Shown: positions 51,531 through 61,743, numbered from the stretch's first letter. The stretch: DNA of 63,494 bases from SIAJ01 sp036266155 (GCA_036266155.1 DATANR010000146.1:1-63494); one strand, 5' to 3'. The notes: generated by a model not told the origin, from the letters alone. Numbers and translations: made by a program.

Positions 51531-53006
51531 ATGGCTTTCGGTCGCTTCGCCGGCGTGGCACTTCTGGCGGCAATACCGGTCTTTGCACAAACGCCGGAGG
51601 CGTTTGAAAGCAAGGTGCGCAACCTTGCTCATCCACGTTATGCGGAGCGTGAGAAGGCCGCCCGCGAACTGGAGCAGGCTGGTGAATCGGCACTGCCGGC
51701 GCTTCGCGAGGCCGCGCAATCGACCGACGATGAACTGCGGGCGCGAGCGGCAAGCGTCGTCGAGAAGATCGAGCGAACCGCGCGTAGCCAACGTCTCCTG
51801 GCCGCGCCGAAGCTCGCGTTCAAGTTCGAAAAGATGCCGCTCGACGATGCCATCGCGGAAGTCGCCAAGAAGGCGCAGCGACAGTTCATCGTCGATCGCA
51901 CCAAGATCAAGGATCTTAAGAAGCCGATCACCTTGGACACGGGCGAGTTGCCCTACTGGGACGCCCTGAACGCCTTTTACCAAACAGCTGGGTTGGCCGA
52001 GGACATCAGCCAGGTTCCGGTCACCAAGACCGAGAGCGGTGGCAGCGGTCGTCGGCTAAACGTCGTCATCCGCGGCCCCGGCTCGATGCAGATGCCCCAA
52101 GCGCACGTTTGTAAGTTGGTGGACAGTGCGACGCCAATGCCGGCGTCGCCGGCAAACGCTTTCCGCGTTCGCCCGTTGGCGGCGAACTTCGCTCAGAATA
52201 AGTTCGATGACATTAAGGGCGAGATCACGTTTCACGTCGAAGTGGATACAGCGCCGGGGATATCCCTGCGTGAAATTGTCGGGATCGAAGTTCGCAAAGC
52301 CACTGCCAGCGATGGCCGATTCTTGGCCGCGGCTTACCCGGTGCCACCGTTTGTCGGCTTCGCCTCGATCGATCAGATGGTGATGCAGCAACTCATCCTC
52401 GCGAGCGAGGACTTTTCAGGGGAGATGTCTGGTAGCACGAACCGGCCCCACGCCATCACGCTCAAGACCGGCGGGTTGCATCCGACGGCGATCGCCGAGT
52501 TGCACGGCGTCGTCGTCGCCAAAGTGATTACGCCTGTCGAGCCTATACTCGTCGTCAATCAATTTCTCAGGTCCTCCGGTCGAGAGAGCACTGTGGACGG
52601 AATGACGGTGCTGATCAAAGACATCAAGACCACGACTGACGGTCGAGTGGTCGTTCAACTTCGCCTCACGACTTGTAACGATCAAGCAGAAGATATTCTC
52701 AACATGCCGGTGCAAGTGAAGGGGCGCGTTCAACAGTTCATTCGCATTAACCGCGGCAACGGTATTCGTGCCGACAGAGGCCGGGCGTCGGACTTCAAGG
52801 TCGTCGATTCGGCTGGTCGGCCGATCAAGGGCCTATCGACGCGCTTTCATGGAACATCGTTCGATTTGAACTCATTGTCGGATGACGTGGAGTTGACGTT
52901 TGCGAAGCCGGCCGAGGGAACGGAGCGTTTGAGCCTGGTGATGATGGGCAAGCGCATCGCGACCGTCGAAATGCCGTTCGTCTTGAAGAACGTTCCGTTG
53001 CCGTGA
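51531..53006 (+). CDS. Exported HEAT-like/STN-like protein, unknown function
   Basis: 491 residues. Signal peptide (1-19), a HEAT-type helical pair (LAHPRYAEREKAARELEQAGESALPALREAA, quoted in part) at about 30-75, a secretin/TonB short N-terminal-like element (LDDAIAEVAKKAQRQFIVDRTKI) at about 105-130, then a long beta-rich region of 350 residues with no known family. The order suggests a periplasmic structural or binding role. Confidence 0.72.
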   Translation: MAFGRFAGVALLAAIPVFAQTPEAFESKVRNLAHPRYAEREKAARELEQAGESALPALREAAQSTDDELRARAASVVEKIERTARSQRLLAAPKLAFKFEKMPLDDAIAEVAKKAQRQFIVDRTKIKDLKKPITLDTGELPYWDALNAFYQTAGLAEDISQVPVTKTESGGSGRRLNVVIRGPGSMQMPQAHVCKLVDSATPMPASPANAFRVRPLAANFAQNKFDDIKGEITFHVEVDTAPGISLREIVGIEVRKATASDGRFLAAAYPVPPFVGFASIDQMVMQQLILASEDFSGEMSGSTNRPHAITLKTGGLHPTAIAELHGVVVAKVITPVEPILVVNQFLRSSGRESTVDGMTVLIKDIKTTTDGRVVVQLRLTTCNDQAEDILNMPVQVKGRVQQFIRINRGNGIRADRGRASDFKVVDSAGRPIKGLSTRFHGTSFDLNSLSDDVELTFAKPAEGTERLSLVMMGKRIATVEMPFVLKNVPLP

Positions 53007-53013
53007 CTCTCGG

Positions 53014-54105
53014 TTATTCTTGAATCTGCTGCAACATTTCGCGAAGTGGCACCAGGCGTTGGCCGCGCGCGTCCGGACATCCGAGCGCGATCAGCATCCG
53101 CCGGCGAATTTCCGTCTGGACGGCCTCAATGCCGCCGGACAGGTCCGGCGGCACTTGCACATAGCCGCCTGCTCGGCGATCATGACCGCCGGCTTTGCCG
53201 AGTCGCCCGACCACTTGTCGAAGCAACTCACCCGCTTGAACGCCGTGTAAGCTAGTCCGCAATGACAGCACGAGCTTGTCGCCGCAAACGCCTCCACACA
53301 GGGCCCAGTCGACCTTGTCGAACCGGACCATGAAATCGACCACTTCTGCTGCCTGCTCTGGTTGCGGCAGGTTCGCGACCCAGCTAATGATGATGCGATC
53401 GTAAATGAAAGAGCTTTGCAGCGCTTGCAAGAGCACTTCGAAATGACTGTGTGGCAGCCGGGCGTTGCGAATGCGAGCCAGCAGGTCCTTGTCCGCCAAC
53501 GGAAAGAGGAAATGCAGTGCCGCATCATCAATCTGAGTTGCTTCACGCGGATAGCCGGAAACTTCCGTCTCGATCCCATAAAGCAGAGCCGTCGCCACGC
53601 GCGCCGGAACCGGCACATCTTGTTCGACCAAATAACGCGTGACCATGGTGCAGGTGGCGCCCAGGGTCGGCCGCACGTCCACAAAGGGGACGGCTTCTAA
53701 GTCGCCTGGCGTTGTGTGATGGTCGATGACTGCATACAGCGGCACGTCGCCGAACGAATGCCGGCCCGTGTTCGGCTGGCTATCCAGCATCACGACCGCT
53801 TCGCCGGGAAGGAAAGTCAAATCCTCAACGGGAATCAAATCCAGGGCGAGCAACTCCGCCATGGCTCGATTTTCGGCGCGGTTGATCAACCCGTCGCGTG
53901 TGATCCGCGTCGGCTTGCCAAGCCGGCATTCGACCAGGTGCGCAAGCCCCAGCATGCTGCCGAGGCTGTCCGGGTCGGGCTGAACGTGCGACACAAACGT
54001 GACGCGGGAAGCGGCTCGGAGACCCGCCAGAAAGCGGTCCGACCGTCGGGTGCCTGTGGTTTGGCCGTTCAGGGTTGCTTCGACGTCGGCGCAATGAAGC
54101 GCCAT
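53014..54105 (-). CDS. DHH-DHHA1 phosphoesterase (NrnA-like)
   Basis: 363 residues. DHH motifs are visible: SHVQPDPDSLGS (Asp44, Asp46), LDSQPN (Asp108), and IDHH (Asp128-His130). The C-terminal DHHA1 has GGHDRRAGG. Such enzymes degrade short RNAs (nanoRNA) or hydrolyse pAp. Cytoplasmic. The stop is eight bp from the convergent HEAT gene. Confidence 0.88.
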   Translation of the reverse strand: MALHCADVEATLNGQTTGTRRSDRFLAGLRAASRVTFVSHVQPDPDSLGSMLGLAHLVECRLGKPTRITRDGLINRAENRAMAELLALDLIPVEDLTFLPGEAVVMLDSQPNTGRHSFGDVPLYAVIDHHTTPGDLEAVPFVDVRPTLGATCTMVTRYLVEQDVPVPARVATALLYGIETEVSGYPREATQIDDAALHFLFPLADKDLLARIRNARLPHSHFEVLLQALQSSFIYDRIIISWVANLPQPEQAAEVVDFMVRFDKVDWALCGGVCGDKLVLSLRTSLHGVQAGELLRQVVGRLGKAGGHDRRAGGYVQVPPDLSGGIEAVQTEIRRRMLIALGCPDARGQRLVPLREMLQQIQE

Positions 54106-54272
54106 GGGGTGGAATCCTCGACTCGTTCGGGACCGACAGGACAGGCCGTCGGAATGTACATTAATACAGTAAAAGTGCCCCGAAGAGTAGACCCATTACA
54201 TTTACCCTGTCCAAGCCCCGTCGCCAAGAACGAGTCGTTTGAGTGTCGCTTTTGATTGTCTGACCGCCGTAC

Positions 54273-54698
54273 TTACTTCCGCCTGGCAATCGCTTCAACT
54301 CGTTTCCACTGCTCGTCGCTCACGGGAACAACCGAGAGTCGCGATAGTCGTACCAAGTCCCAGTTGGCCAGCATTTTGTCGGCCTTGATCTCGGCGAGCG
54401 TGACGGGCCGAGTCCACTTTTCGGCCGATTTCATCCGGACCGCGACAGCTGCCTCATCGTCCGCCTTGGGATCGGTTTCGGGTTCGCGGGCGACCACCAT
54501 TTCGCCGACGACGGCCTTCTCTTTGCCCGTGTGATAGAAAAGCACCCGTTCGCCCGGCCGCATTTGCCGCAGGTGCTTGCGGGCTAACGCGTTATTGACC
54601 CCATCCCAGAGCGTCGTGCCATCGCGGATCAGGTCATCGATGCTATAGCAGCCGGGTTCGATCTTGCAGAGCCAGCGGGCCATGATGATCTCACTCAT
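54273..54698 (-). CDS. EVE-domain protein
   Basis: 141 residues from ATG at 54698, which overlaps the esterase stop (ATGA). MARWLCKIEPGCYSIDDL, TLWDGVNNALARKHLRQMRPGERVLFYHTGK (quoted by its DGVNNALARKHL core) and VGEMVV are the EVE fold, which binds modified bases in DNA or RNA. Translational coupling to the esterase suggests cotranscription. Function in this organism unknown. Confidence 0.87.
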   Translation of the reverse strand: MSEIIMARWLCKIEPGCYSIDDLIRDGTTLWDGVNNALARKHLRQMRPGERVLFYHTGKEKAVVGEMVVAREPETDPKADDEAAVAVRMKSAEKWTRPVTLAEIKADKMLANWDLVRLSRLSVVPVSDEQWKRVEAIARRK

Positions 54699-55507
54699 TC
54701 GCGGGATCGGTGTTTGTATAGAAACTCCCAAATTTCCGATGTCGCGTCAACGCTCGATGACGCGGGCCCACCCATCCGTTCCCCGAGCAAAGCTTGGCCG
54801 CCGGGCCAGTGGTGCCCATGGTTCGGGATGATTCGCACGGGGAAGAAACTCGAACCGGGCACGTGGCCAATCGCCGCTGCCCACCGTCGCAAGGTTTCCG
54901 CTACGGAGGGTCGATCAGAGACGATCCCCCAGGGAGTTCGAGCGCGGCCGCCGTCCAAGGGAATCAACGGGTCCGCGTCGCCAACTAAATAGTAAGTTGG
55001 CATCGGCCGCGAAGGCCGCGGATGCTCTATCCAACAATGGCCAGCTACAGGGGCAATCGCTGCGATGCCATCTGCATGTTCTGCCGCGAAGCGAAATGCC
55101 ATTCCGGCGCCGTTCGAGAATCCCGTGACATAGACCCGTGCCGGATCGATGATCGGCTGAAGATCGCCGAGCACCGCCAGCAGGAATCCGACATCATCGT
55201 GCCTGCCGCGGCCGGAGCCGTCGTTCCACTGCTGGGGATTTGTCAGAAACTTGGGCGTTTTCTCCGGTCGTTGTGCCATCCCTTCCGGATAGACGACAGC
55301 GAATCCCTCACGCTCGGCGAGCCTGGACCAGCCCGTCTCCCGAGTGGCGAAATCTGCACTGCCACCCGCGCCATGAAGCATCATCACCAACGGCAACGGG
55401 CCCGTTCGACGCGGAATGTACAGAAGATACGAACGGACGAGTCCTTCAAAGTTGAGCGAGACACGAGAGTGGCCCTCTCGTGTCTCGTCAGTCGAATCTT
55501 GCGGCAA
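54695..55507 (-). CDS. PHB-depolymerase/LpqC-type alpha/beta-hydrolase
   Basis: 270 residues with TTG start at 55507. Oxyanion region LVMMLHGAGGSA, nucleophile GFSNGAGM (GxSxG), acid Asp in GDADPLIPLDGG, and catalytic His in NHGHHWPGG. Matches the feruloyl-esterase/polyhydroxybutyrate-depolymerase-like esterase family. No signal peptide seen, so probably cytoplasmic. Five bp downstream of the M28 peptidase stop, and overlapping the EVE gene by ATGA. Confidence 0.85.
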   Translation of the reverse strand: MPQDSTDETREGHSRVSLNFEGLVRSYLLYIPRRTGPLPLVMMLHGAGGSADFATRETGWSRLAEREGFAVVYPEGMAQRPEKTPKFLTNPQQWNDGSGRGRHDDVGFLLAVLGDLQPIIDPARVYVTGFSNGAGMAFRFAAEHADGIAAIAPVAGHCWIEHPRPSRPMPTYYLVGDADPLIPLDGGRARTPWGIVSDRPSVAETLRRWAAAIGHVPGSSFFPVRIIPNHGHHWPGGQALLGERMGGPASSSVDATSEIWEFLYKHRSRE

Positions 55508-55512
55508 CTGCG

Positions 55513-57189
55513 TTATGGTTTCACCACCCGCGGCTGGATGGCCACGGGCTCCTTCTTCTCGTCGCCCTTCTTCGGCTCTTCCTTCTTGGGTTCTTCTGCG
55601 CCCCCGCGTGGGCCACGCCCGAAGCCGCCCTTCGGACGATCACGCGGTAACAGATCCGGCAGATTCGCACACCGCATCGCCGTCACCGACATCACCTGAG
55701 CGCCCTGAATCAAGTTCGGCTCCTTTGCCTTGTCAAAGGTGTCCGACTGCGTGTGGTGCGTCAACAAGTACTCATCATCTTCTTGCGCGCATGCGAATCC
55801 AGGGACGCCGACCGCTTCGAACGATTGATGGTCCGTCCCGTTTAGGCTTCGCAGTGTCACGCCGTTGAACCCGCTGATGTTCTTCAGAGATACCAACTCG
55901 CGATCCATGATCGGCTTGATCGCTTCACGACCCTGGAGGCCGAAGCCAAGGACTTTGCCCGTGCCGGTGTCGTGAACGAGCGCCACCGACGTTTTGGCCA
56001 TTTCATCCTTGTGTCGTGTGCAGTACGCCTTGGAACCGTAAAGCCCTTGCTCTTCGCCCGTAAACAGTACAAAGCGGATCGTCCGTTTCGGCTTCACGCC
56101 ACTCCGCATGATCAGGCGGGCTGCCTCCAACGTGATGCAGCTTCCGGTACCGTTGTCCGTCGTTCCTTGAGCCAGGTCCCACGAATCGAGGTGGGCGCCG
56201 ACGACCACGAATTCATCCGCCTTTTCTCCGGGAATCTCGCCGACCGTGTTGTACACCGTGATCGGACCTGGGATGAACTTGTTGGTGATCTCGACTTCGA
56301 CCCTCGTCTTGGCCGGCTCCGGCCGATGCGCCAGGCGATGCAGCAATGCGTAATGCTCGTGCGCGATGAAGAGCGAGGGGATCGGTTCCGGCGCATTGGC
56401 GCGATCGGTGTTCCGTGGCCAGCCGCCGGTCGTGACGAGCAGATTGTGCGGCTTGCCGGAATCTTGCAGGATCACCGCCGCACCCTCGGCTCGAACGAAC
56501 GCGCTCAGTTCCTGCCGGAACGCGAAGTCAAAGCCACCGAAGCGGCCCGGGCCTTCAATCTTCTTCTCTTCCGGTTTCTTGCCGTCATCCTTCTTGTCGT
56601 CGGTCTTCTTTTCCTCGGCCTTGGCCTCGCCCTTCTTGCGCTCCGGGCGGTTCATGTAGGTCAAATCGGTAATCGGGTTGACGCGGCTCGGGTCGCGTGT
56701 CAACACCACGGCGCCCTTGAGCTTGCCTTTGTACTTCTCCAGGTCCGCCTTGTTTTTGGCGTCGATACATACCACGTCGCAGATCAACTTTCCCTTGGTC
56801 CCCGGGCTCCAGCCGGCAGAGGCGACCGTCAGGCTCCGGCCATTGTCTGGGTCGATGAGTTTGACACTCGCGGAGCCGCGCTCCCAGCCGAGCGGGATCT
56901 CCCACGGCTCCAAGTGTACGTTGCTCAAGCCATACGACTTCATGACCTCCATGCCCCATTCGTTGGCCCGCTTGAGGTTGGCGGAGCCTGTGAGCCGCGG
57001 GCCAATGACGTCGCTGAGGTAGCCGAGGTTTTTCATGATCTCGGACGTCTTGGCGGCGTCGGCGATGATCTTGTTGTCGAGGGCGATGGCCGGATCATTC
57101 GCGTTAGGCGCATCTTGGCCATAGGCCGATGTTGCACAGAGGGCGAAGCAGACGGCGGCGAGCAAGGCCGCACGCGGTTGCGGAGTCAT
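55513..57189 (-). CDS. Exported M28-family metallopeptidase
   Basis: 558 residues from ATG at 57189. Signal peptide (1-25), PA-like insert (about 120-260, holding a Lys/Glu-rich stretch), then the M28 zinc peptidase domain with VVVGAHLDSWDLAQGTTDNGTGS, FTGEEQGLYGSKAY and THHTQSDTFD. His and Asp in HLDSWD, the Asp in TDNGTG, Glu-Glu in GEEQG and the final His of THHTQSD are the expected metal ligands. An aminopeptidase-type activity is likely. Pro/Lys-rich tail of about 40 residues. Heads a three-gene cluster with the esterase and EVE genes. Confidence 0.9.
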   Translation of the reverse strand: MTPQPRAALLAAVCFALCATSAYGQDAPNANDPAIALDNKIIADAAKTSEIMKNLGYLSDVIGPRLTGSANLKRANEWGMEVMKSYGLSNVHLEPWEIPLGWERGSASVKLIDPDNGRSLTVASAGWSPGTKGKLICDVVCIDAKNKADLEKYKGKLKGAVVLTRDPSRVNPITDLTYMNRPERKKGEAKAEEKKTDDKKDDGKKPEEKKIEGPGRFGGFDFAFRQELSAFVRAEGAAVILQDSGKPHNLLVTTGGWPRNTDRANAPEPIPSLFIAHEHYALLHRLAHRPEPAKTRVEVEITNKFIPGPITVYNTVGEIPGEKADEFVVVGAHLDSWDLAQGTTDNGTGSCITLEAARLIMRSGVKPKRTIRFVLFTGEEQGLYGSKAYCTRHKDEMAKTSVALVHDTGTGKVLGFGLQGREAIKPIMDRELVSLKNISGFNGVTLRSLNGTDHQSFEAVGVPGFACAQEDDEYLLTHHTQSDTFDKAKEPNLIQGAQVMSVTAMRCANLPDLLPRDRPKGGFGRGPRGGAEEPKKEEPKKGDEKKEPVAIQPRVVKP

Positions 57190-57312
57190 AAGGTCCTTCG
57201 AAGAAGAAGATCGGCGTGGATGAGAGGTCTTGGAAATTGTGCCGAGACAGCGGACGGAAAGCAACAACGAATCCCTCTCACAGTTTTTTCACAAAGTGAA
57301 AATGCGTTTCGT

Positions 57313-58527
57313 TCACCGCCCCAGAAACCATCGCATGAGTTGCCAGCCAGGATCAAACACCACGTTCGACTGCGCGGCCGTCGCTTCGTCGTAGCTCGTT
57401 TGCCCCTTTGACGGGATGCCAGTGCCGGCCACAACGAACGGCACCGCTCCGTAGGCATGCGCCCGCGTCTTCAACTCCGTCCGGTGATCCGGGCTGACCA
57501 AGATGCGCCATTCCTCATGTCGTTGCAATTCCTCCAGGAGCGGCCCGACGATGTGCTCATCGATTCGTTCCAGCGCCTTGACCTTTTCATCCACCCGTCC
57601 CTCGTGGCTCGCTTCATCCGGAGCTTCGACGTGGACGCAGACCAGGTCGTTTTCTTTGAGCGCCGCGATGCCGGTGCGGCCCTTGCTCGCGTAATCGGTG
57701 TCCAGGTAGCCCGTCGCGCCGGGCGCGTCGATTCGCTTCCACCCGATTAACATGCCGGTTCCACGCACGAGGTCAACGGCACTTACGATGGCACCACGCG
57801 GGCCATACTCGCGTGCAAACGACGTGACCACCGGCGCACGGCCCTGTCCCCAGAGCCAGATCTGCGTGGCCGGCTTCTCGCCACGCGCGATCCGCTCGCG
57901 GTTCACCGGATGGTCCGCAAAGATGGGCTTCGAACGCTGCATCAGGTCGATCAACAATTGGGCGCCAGGGCCGTTGGGCAAGAAGTCGGCGGTCGGTCGA
58001 TCGGGAATATCGTGCGGCGGCTGAGTTTTCGTTTCGGCACCGAAAGGGGCTGGCTGATTTTCGGAGCGATAAAGTAGGGCATTGCGGTATTGAACACCCG
58101 CGTGGAACTCGAGTCGCCCGCCTGGAACTGGGCCGCCGAGTTTCTCGTGGATCGCTGCCATCAGCCGGGCGCCGTCGGCATTGTTGATGTGTCCGGCCGT
58201 GAAATCGTGCATCTTGCCGTCGATCACGGTCACCAAATTGCAGCGAATCGCCCAGTCGGCGGGGCCAAGTGTCAGGCCCATGGCAACGGTTTCGAGCGGC
58301 GCCCGGCCCGTGTAAACGACGAGCGGATCGTAGCCGAACAGGCTCAGCGTGGCGACGTCGCTGGCCGGCGTGAGCGGTTTGGGAACGTTGTTCGATCGGC
58401 CGACGATGCCCAGGCGCGCGGCCCGGTCCATGTTGGGAAGCCGGGCGGACTGCAGGGGCGTTTTGCCGCCGAGGGACTCCTGCGGATCGTCGGCACAACC
58501 GTCCGGAATGATGATGGCGTACTTCAT
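57313..58527 (-). CDS. apgM: Cofactor-independent phosphoglycerate mutase (archaeal type)
   Basis: 404 residues. MKYAIIIPDGCADDP, PASDVATLSLFGYDP with the Ser nucleophile region, CVHVEAPDEASHEG and LVSPDHRTELKTRAH with the metal-ligand Asp/His residues. Interconverts 3- and 2-phosphoglycerate in glycolysis and gluconeogenesis. Family length usual. Confidence 0.93.
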   Translation of the reverse strand: MKYAIIIPDGCADDPQESLGGKTPLQSARLPNMDRAARLGIVGRSNNVPKPLTPASDVATLSLFGYDPLVVYTGRAPLETVAMGLTLGPADWAIRCNLVTVIDGKMHDFTAGHINNADGARLMAAIHEKLGGPVPGGRLEFHAGVQYRNALLYRSENQPAPFGAETKTQPPHDIPDRPTADFLPNGPGAQLLIDLMQRSKPIFADHPVNRERIARGEKPATQIWLWGQGRAPVVTSFAREYGPRGAIVSAVDLVRGTGMLIGWKRIDAPGATGYLDTDYASKGRTGIAALKENDLVCVHVEAPDEASHEGRVDEKVKALERIDEHIVGPLLEELQRHEEWRILVSPDHRTELKTRAHAYGAVPFVVAGTGIPSKGQTSYDEATAAQSNVVFDPGWQLMRWFLGR

Positions 58528-58641
58528 GCTGGATCAGTTTATCGTTGCGAGCGACAAGATCGGCAGAATCGTTGCAACCATTTTGCCTAATACGAACGGC
58601 TGTTCTAGGGTTGGCGCAATGCCATCCCGGAGTCGCTCCCC

Positions 58642-58965
58642 ATGGTCCTCGCCAACGTTCTCACATTCTCCCCGCCGCTCGCGCTCAGCATGGCTTTCGA
58701 GATGGGCGCTATCGTCGGCATCACGATCGCCGTCGTTATTTGCACCGCCATCCCGCTGACGACCGGCATCAGTAAGGGGCACGTAACGCTCGGCATTATT
58801 TGTGCCTTGATCACGTTGCCTGTTGCGGCTTTCCTGGGCTGCCTCGGCGGCCTGCCCGTCGGCTGCGGCCTTGCTGCGTTGATCTCCATCATTCCGAAGG
58901 TTGACGGACCGCTGCTCAGCCAGTCGGAAATCGAAGCAGAAACGCGGCGTCTGCAAGGGTATTGA
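58642..58965 (+). CDS. Small membrane protein, unknown
   Basis: 107 residues with three probable membrane segments (about 20-40, 48-68, 70-88; VVICTAIPLTTG, IICALITLPVAAFLG, LPVGCGLAALISI) and a short charged tail. No family recognised. The ATG follows a GGAG element. Likely real but not certain. Confidence 0.6.
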   Translation: MVLANVLTFSPPLALSMAFEMGAIVGITIAVVICTAIPLTTGISKGHVTLGIICALITLPVAAFLGCLGGLPVGCGLAALISIIPKVDGPLLSQSEIEAETRRLQGY

Positions 58966-59286
58966 TGGCAACGAGGCGAGTGGAGCGGCGTCAGCCGCCC
59001 GATGCTGACACATTCAGGCATCGGTGTTCCGTTCGCCATTGCTTTGCTGAGCACCTCATCGATTTCCGATCGCCAAGCAACACGACACTGCCGTCGTGTT
59101 TCGAAGAAAGATAATTTCTTGCAAACGGTTATGCAGCCGCGATAATCGAGCGGGAACGGGGCAGATAATTGCTGTCCCAGCACCAAGCCACCTTGCGTGG
59201 TGAGTTCCGACAATCCCAAACGTTACTCGCGTGCTCGGCAACCAAGCCATGCGGCTCGGAGCACAGCGGGCGAATGGAGGGGCGTG
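58966..59286. other. 321-bp intergenic region
   Basis: Between the small membrane protein and the unknown gene on the plus strand. An upstream in-frame start at 59197 could extend the next gene by 30 residues, but the extension looks non-coding. No other feature recognised. Confidence 0.5.
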
Positions 59287-60321
59287 ATGGCAGCCTCGAC
59301 GTGGCCAGGCATTCGTCCGGGCGCCCAACGATTCGACGTTTACAACGAAGGATTGATTGTCTACCTCTTCGATGAGTCCAGCCTCGAACATCTCAAGAAC
59401 TCGGGCGCGGATTTCCAAGGAGGGTTTGTGGACGAGGAGAAGAAGGTTGACAAGAGCCTGCGGCAGCTTGCTCGCGACGGTTGGTATGTGGCCTACGAGC
59501 TGTTTCAGGATGACGAAGTCGCGGTGGAGGTCGTGGTCGGTCCGCCGTTGACGCGGAAGGAACTGGCGGTTGCCCGCTGGCTCAAGCCGCAACGTGCATT
59601 TCTCAAGTTGCCCTCAGGCAAGTTACGGGTCGATACTCCCAATACCCTGCCGATTCACGAAGAGGAGCAAGAGGACGAACCGGGCGTCGCCATCGTGCCT
59701 GCCGGAGATTACGTGCTCACGCTCTACCGCATGGACTGGAACGAGATGCAGAACGACGGGCTGGTCGCCGACGGCCGGCCGTGGCCGGGTCCACAAGAGG
59801 TGATCGTCCTGACGCCGGCTGATCAGGCCAAGCCGCCCCAGAACAAATCGCGCCTGCGCTTTCCAAAGCCGGACGAGGCCGTCTGGCAAGGTCGGTATGA
59901 GATCAGCGGCGACACGTTTCACGGACTAGCGATGACGCAATACTGGTGGGACAACATCAACGTCAATGTGGATCGCTCAGCGGAAGATCGCCTCGGACTT
60001 CGCCCCGGCACGGTGTATCGCGTGGCGGCTGGGGATCATGTCTTTGAAGTGATGCACTTTGGCGACGCCGACATGGAGATCATGACCTCGCTGGAATTTG
60101 TTACCTGGGCCAAATCGCTCGCCGGCGAGCGAAAGGAATTCGGAGTCTCGTTTCGCTTTCGGGGTTATCCGCAATTTGACCACTACCTGACGTTCCCGCG
60201 GCTGGTCTCGAAAAAGAAGTTCTCGATCCACGCACGCTGGCTGCCGGCAGAGCTGACGCTGTTGCCGGACCGACATGAGATCCCGCCGTCGTTCGCGGGA
60301 GGTCGCATTGATGCCGACTGA
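59287..60321 (+). CDS. Protein of unknown function
   Basis: 344 residues from ATG at 59287, preceded by GAGGGG. No signal peptide. Acidic mid-region (HEEEQEDEPG near 125), then beta-rich sequence with TFHGLAMTQYWWDNINVNVD, KEFGVSFRFRGYPQFDHY and FSIHARWLPAELTLL. I do not recognise a family. Convergent with the NtrC-type regulator, nine bp apart. Confidence 0.72.
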   Translation: MAASTWPGIRPGAQRFDVYNEGLIVYLFDESSLEHLKNSGADFQGGFVDEEKKVDKSLRQLARDGWYVAYELFQDDEVAVEVVVGPPLTRKELAVARWLKPQRAFLKLPSGKLRVDTPNTLPIHEEEQEDEPGVAIVPAGDYVLTLYRMDWNEMQNDGLVADGRPWPGPQEVIVLTPADQAKPPQNKSRLRFPKPDEAVWQGRYEISGDTFHGLAMTQYWWDNINVNVDRSAEDRLGLRPGTVYRVAAGDHVFEVMHFGDADMEIMTSLEFVTWAKSLAGERKEFGVSFRFRGYPQFDHYLTFPRLVSKKKFSIHARWLPAELTLLPDRHEIPPSFAGGRIDAD

Positions 60322-60330
60322 ACGCGACAG

Positions 60331-61743
60331 TCACGCCGAATCTTCTTCCTCCGTCCCCGCCTCTTCCGGAGCGCGATACCTAGCCATCAGCTTGCGCAGA
60401 GTTGCACGCGCTAATCCCAGACGTCTTGCGGAGGCAACGCGATTGTTATTCGTTTGTCGCAACACCTCATCCAGGAGCGCGGGTTCGACACAGCACAACA
60501 GTTCGTCGTAGAGTTCCTTCGGCTCGGCACCTTGCGAACGCTCGCGAACCCAGTCACGCACAAGCGCGCCGATGCGCTGCGTGATCGTTTCCGGTCCCCC
60601 AAGAGTAGCTGGAGGCGGAAAATGTTCGGGCAGAAGTGGCCCGCCGCGCGCGACAATGGCCGCATGTTCAAGAGCGTTCCGTAGCTCGCGCACATTGCCC
60701 GGCCACATGCGCGACCGCAGGTACGCAGCCGTGTCCTCAGCCAAAGTTGGGTTCGCGCCGAACTGGCGCAGAAAGTGGTCGCAGAGCTGCCCGATGTCCT
60801 CTGGCCGATCGCGCAGCGCGGGCAAATGCACTTCGAAGACGTTGAGCCGAAAGTACAGATCGTGGCGAAATTGCCCCGCATTCACTTGCCTTAACAAATC
60901 GGCATGTGTTGCCGCCAGGATGCGCACGTTGATCTTGCTCGGCAGGCCGCCGCCGACGGGTAACACCTCCTGATGCTCGAGCACACGCAGCAATTTGGCC
61001 TGCACCGGCAACGGAATGTCGCCGAGTTCGTCGAGGAAGACGGTGCCGCCGTCGGCCAGTGCCAGCAGGCCCGGCTTCGCCTGCGCGGCACCCGTAAATG
61101 CCCCTTTCACATGGCCGAACAATTCGCTTTCGACGAGATTCGGATTGAGCGCCGCGACATGCACCGGCAGGAACGGCCGGTCTTTGCGCAACGAATGGCG
61201 ATGGACGGCCCGAGCGACCAATTCCTTGCCGGTGCCGGATTCGCCTGTGATGAGCACGCTCGCATCGGTTGGCGCCACCAGTGCAATGCGCTTGAACACC
61301 GCTTGCATGGCCAGGCTGCGGCCTACTAACTCTTCCGCATCGGGCTCGAGCGTCGGCGTCGGCTCTTCAACCGGTCGCGCCCGGCTCGCCAGCGCTCGTG
61401 CGACCGCATCGAGCGCCTGGCTCAGGTCGAACGGCTTGGCGATGTAATCGAACGCTCCTCCCTCGACCGCGCGCACCGCCGTCGACAGGTTGCCGTGGGC
61501 GGTTATTACGACGATGGGCGCATTTCCGGTGATCTCACGCAATCGGCCCAAGGCGCTCAGCCCGTCCATGCCTGGCAGGCGGACGTCGAGGATGACCGCA
61601 TCCGGTTTGAGCTTCTCGGCGAGGTCGAATGCAGCTTCAGCGGAGGCGGCGACGCCGACCTTGTGGCCGAGTCGCTCGAAAGCCTTGCGCAGCGACCAGG
61701 AGATGGCTTCTTCGTCATCGACAATGAGTAGGGTTGCAGGCAT
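60331..61743 (-). CDS. NtrC-family sigma-54-dependent response regulator
   Basis: 470 residues. Receiver domain with the phosphorylation Asp53 (ILDVRLPGMDG) and Lys103 (YIAKPFD), then an AAA+ domain with Walker A GESGTGKE (167-174), the sigma-54-contacting GAFTGA (214-219), Walker B GGTVFLDELGD (233-243), and a Fis-type helix-turn-helix (NRVASARRLGLARATLRKLM) near the end. It activates sigma-54 promoters after phosphorylation. No histidine kinase is adjacent. Its 3' end is nine bp from the convergent unknown gene. Confidence 0.94.
   Translation of the reverse strand: MPATLLIVDDEEAISWSLRKAFERLGHKVGVAASAEAAFDLAEKLKPDAVILDVRLPGMDGLSALGRLREITGNAPIVVITAHGNLSTAVRAVEGGAFDYIAKPFDLSQALDAVARALASRARPVEEPTPTLEPDAEELVGRSLAMQAVFKRIALVAPTDASVLITGESGTGKELVARAVHRHSLRKDRPFLPVHVAALNPNLVESELFGHVKGAFTGAAQAKPGLLALADGGTVFLDELGDIPLPVQAKLLRVLEHQEVLPVGGGLPSKINVRILAATHADLLRQVNAGQFRHDLYFRLNVFEVHLPALRDRPEDIGQLCDHFLRQFGANPTLAEDTAAYLRSRMWPGNVRELRNALEHAAIVARGGPLLPEHFPPPATLGGPETITQRIGALVRDWVRERSQGAEPKELYDELLCCVEPALLDEVLRQTNNNRVASARRLGLARATLRKLMARYRAPEEAGTEEEDSA

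Noticed and set aside
59056..59592. Minus-strand frame opposite the unknown gene at 59287
   Set aside because: No motif or ribosome site; the plus-strand frame is longer and better placed.
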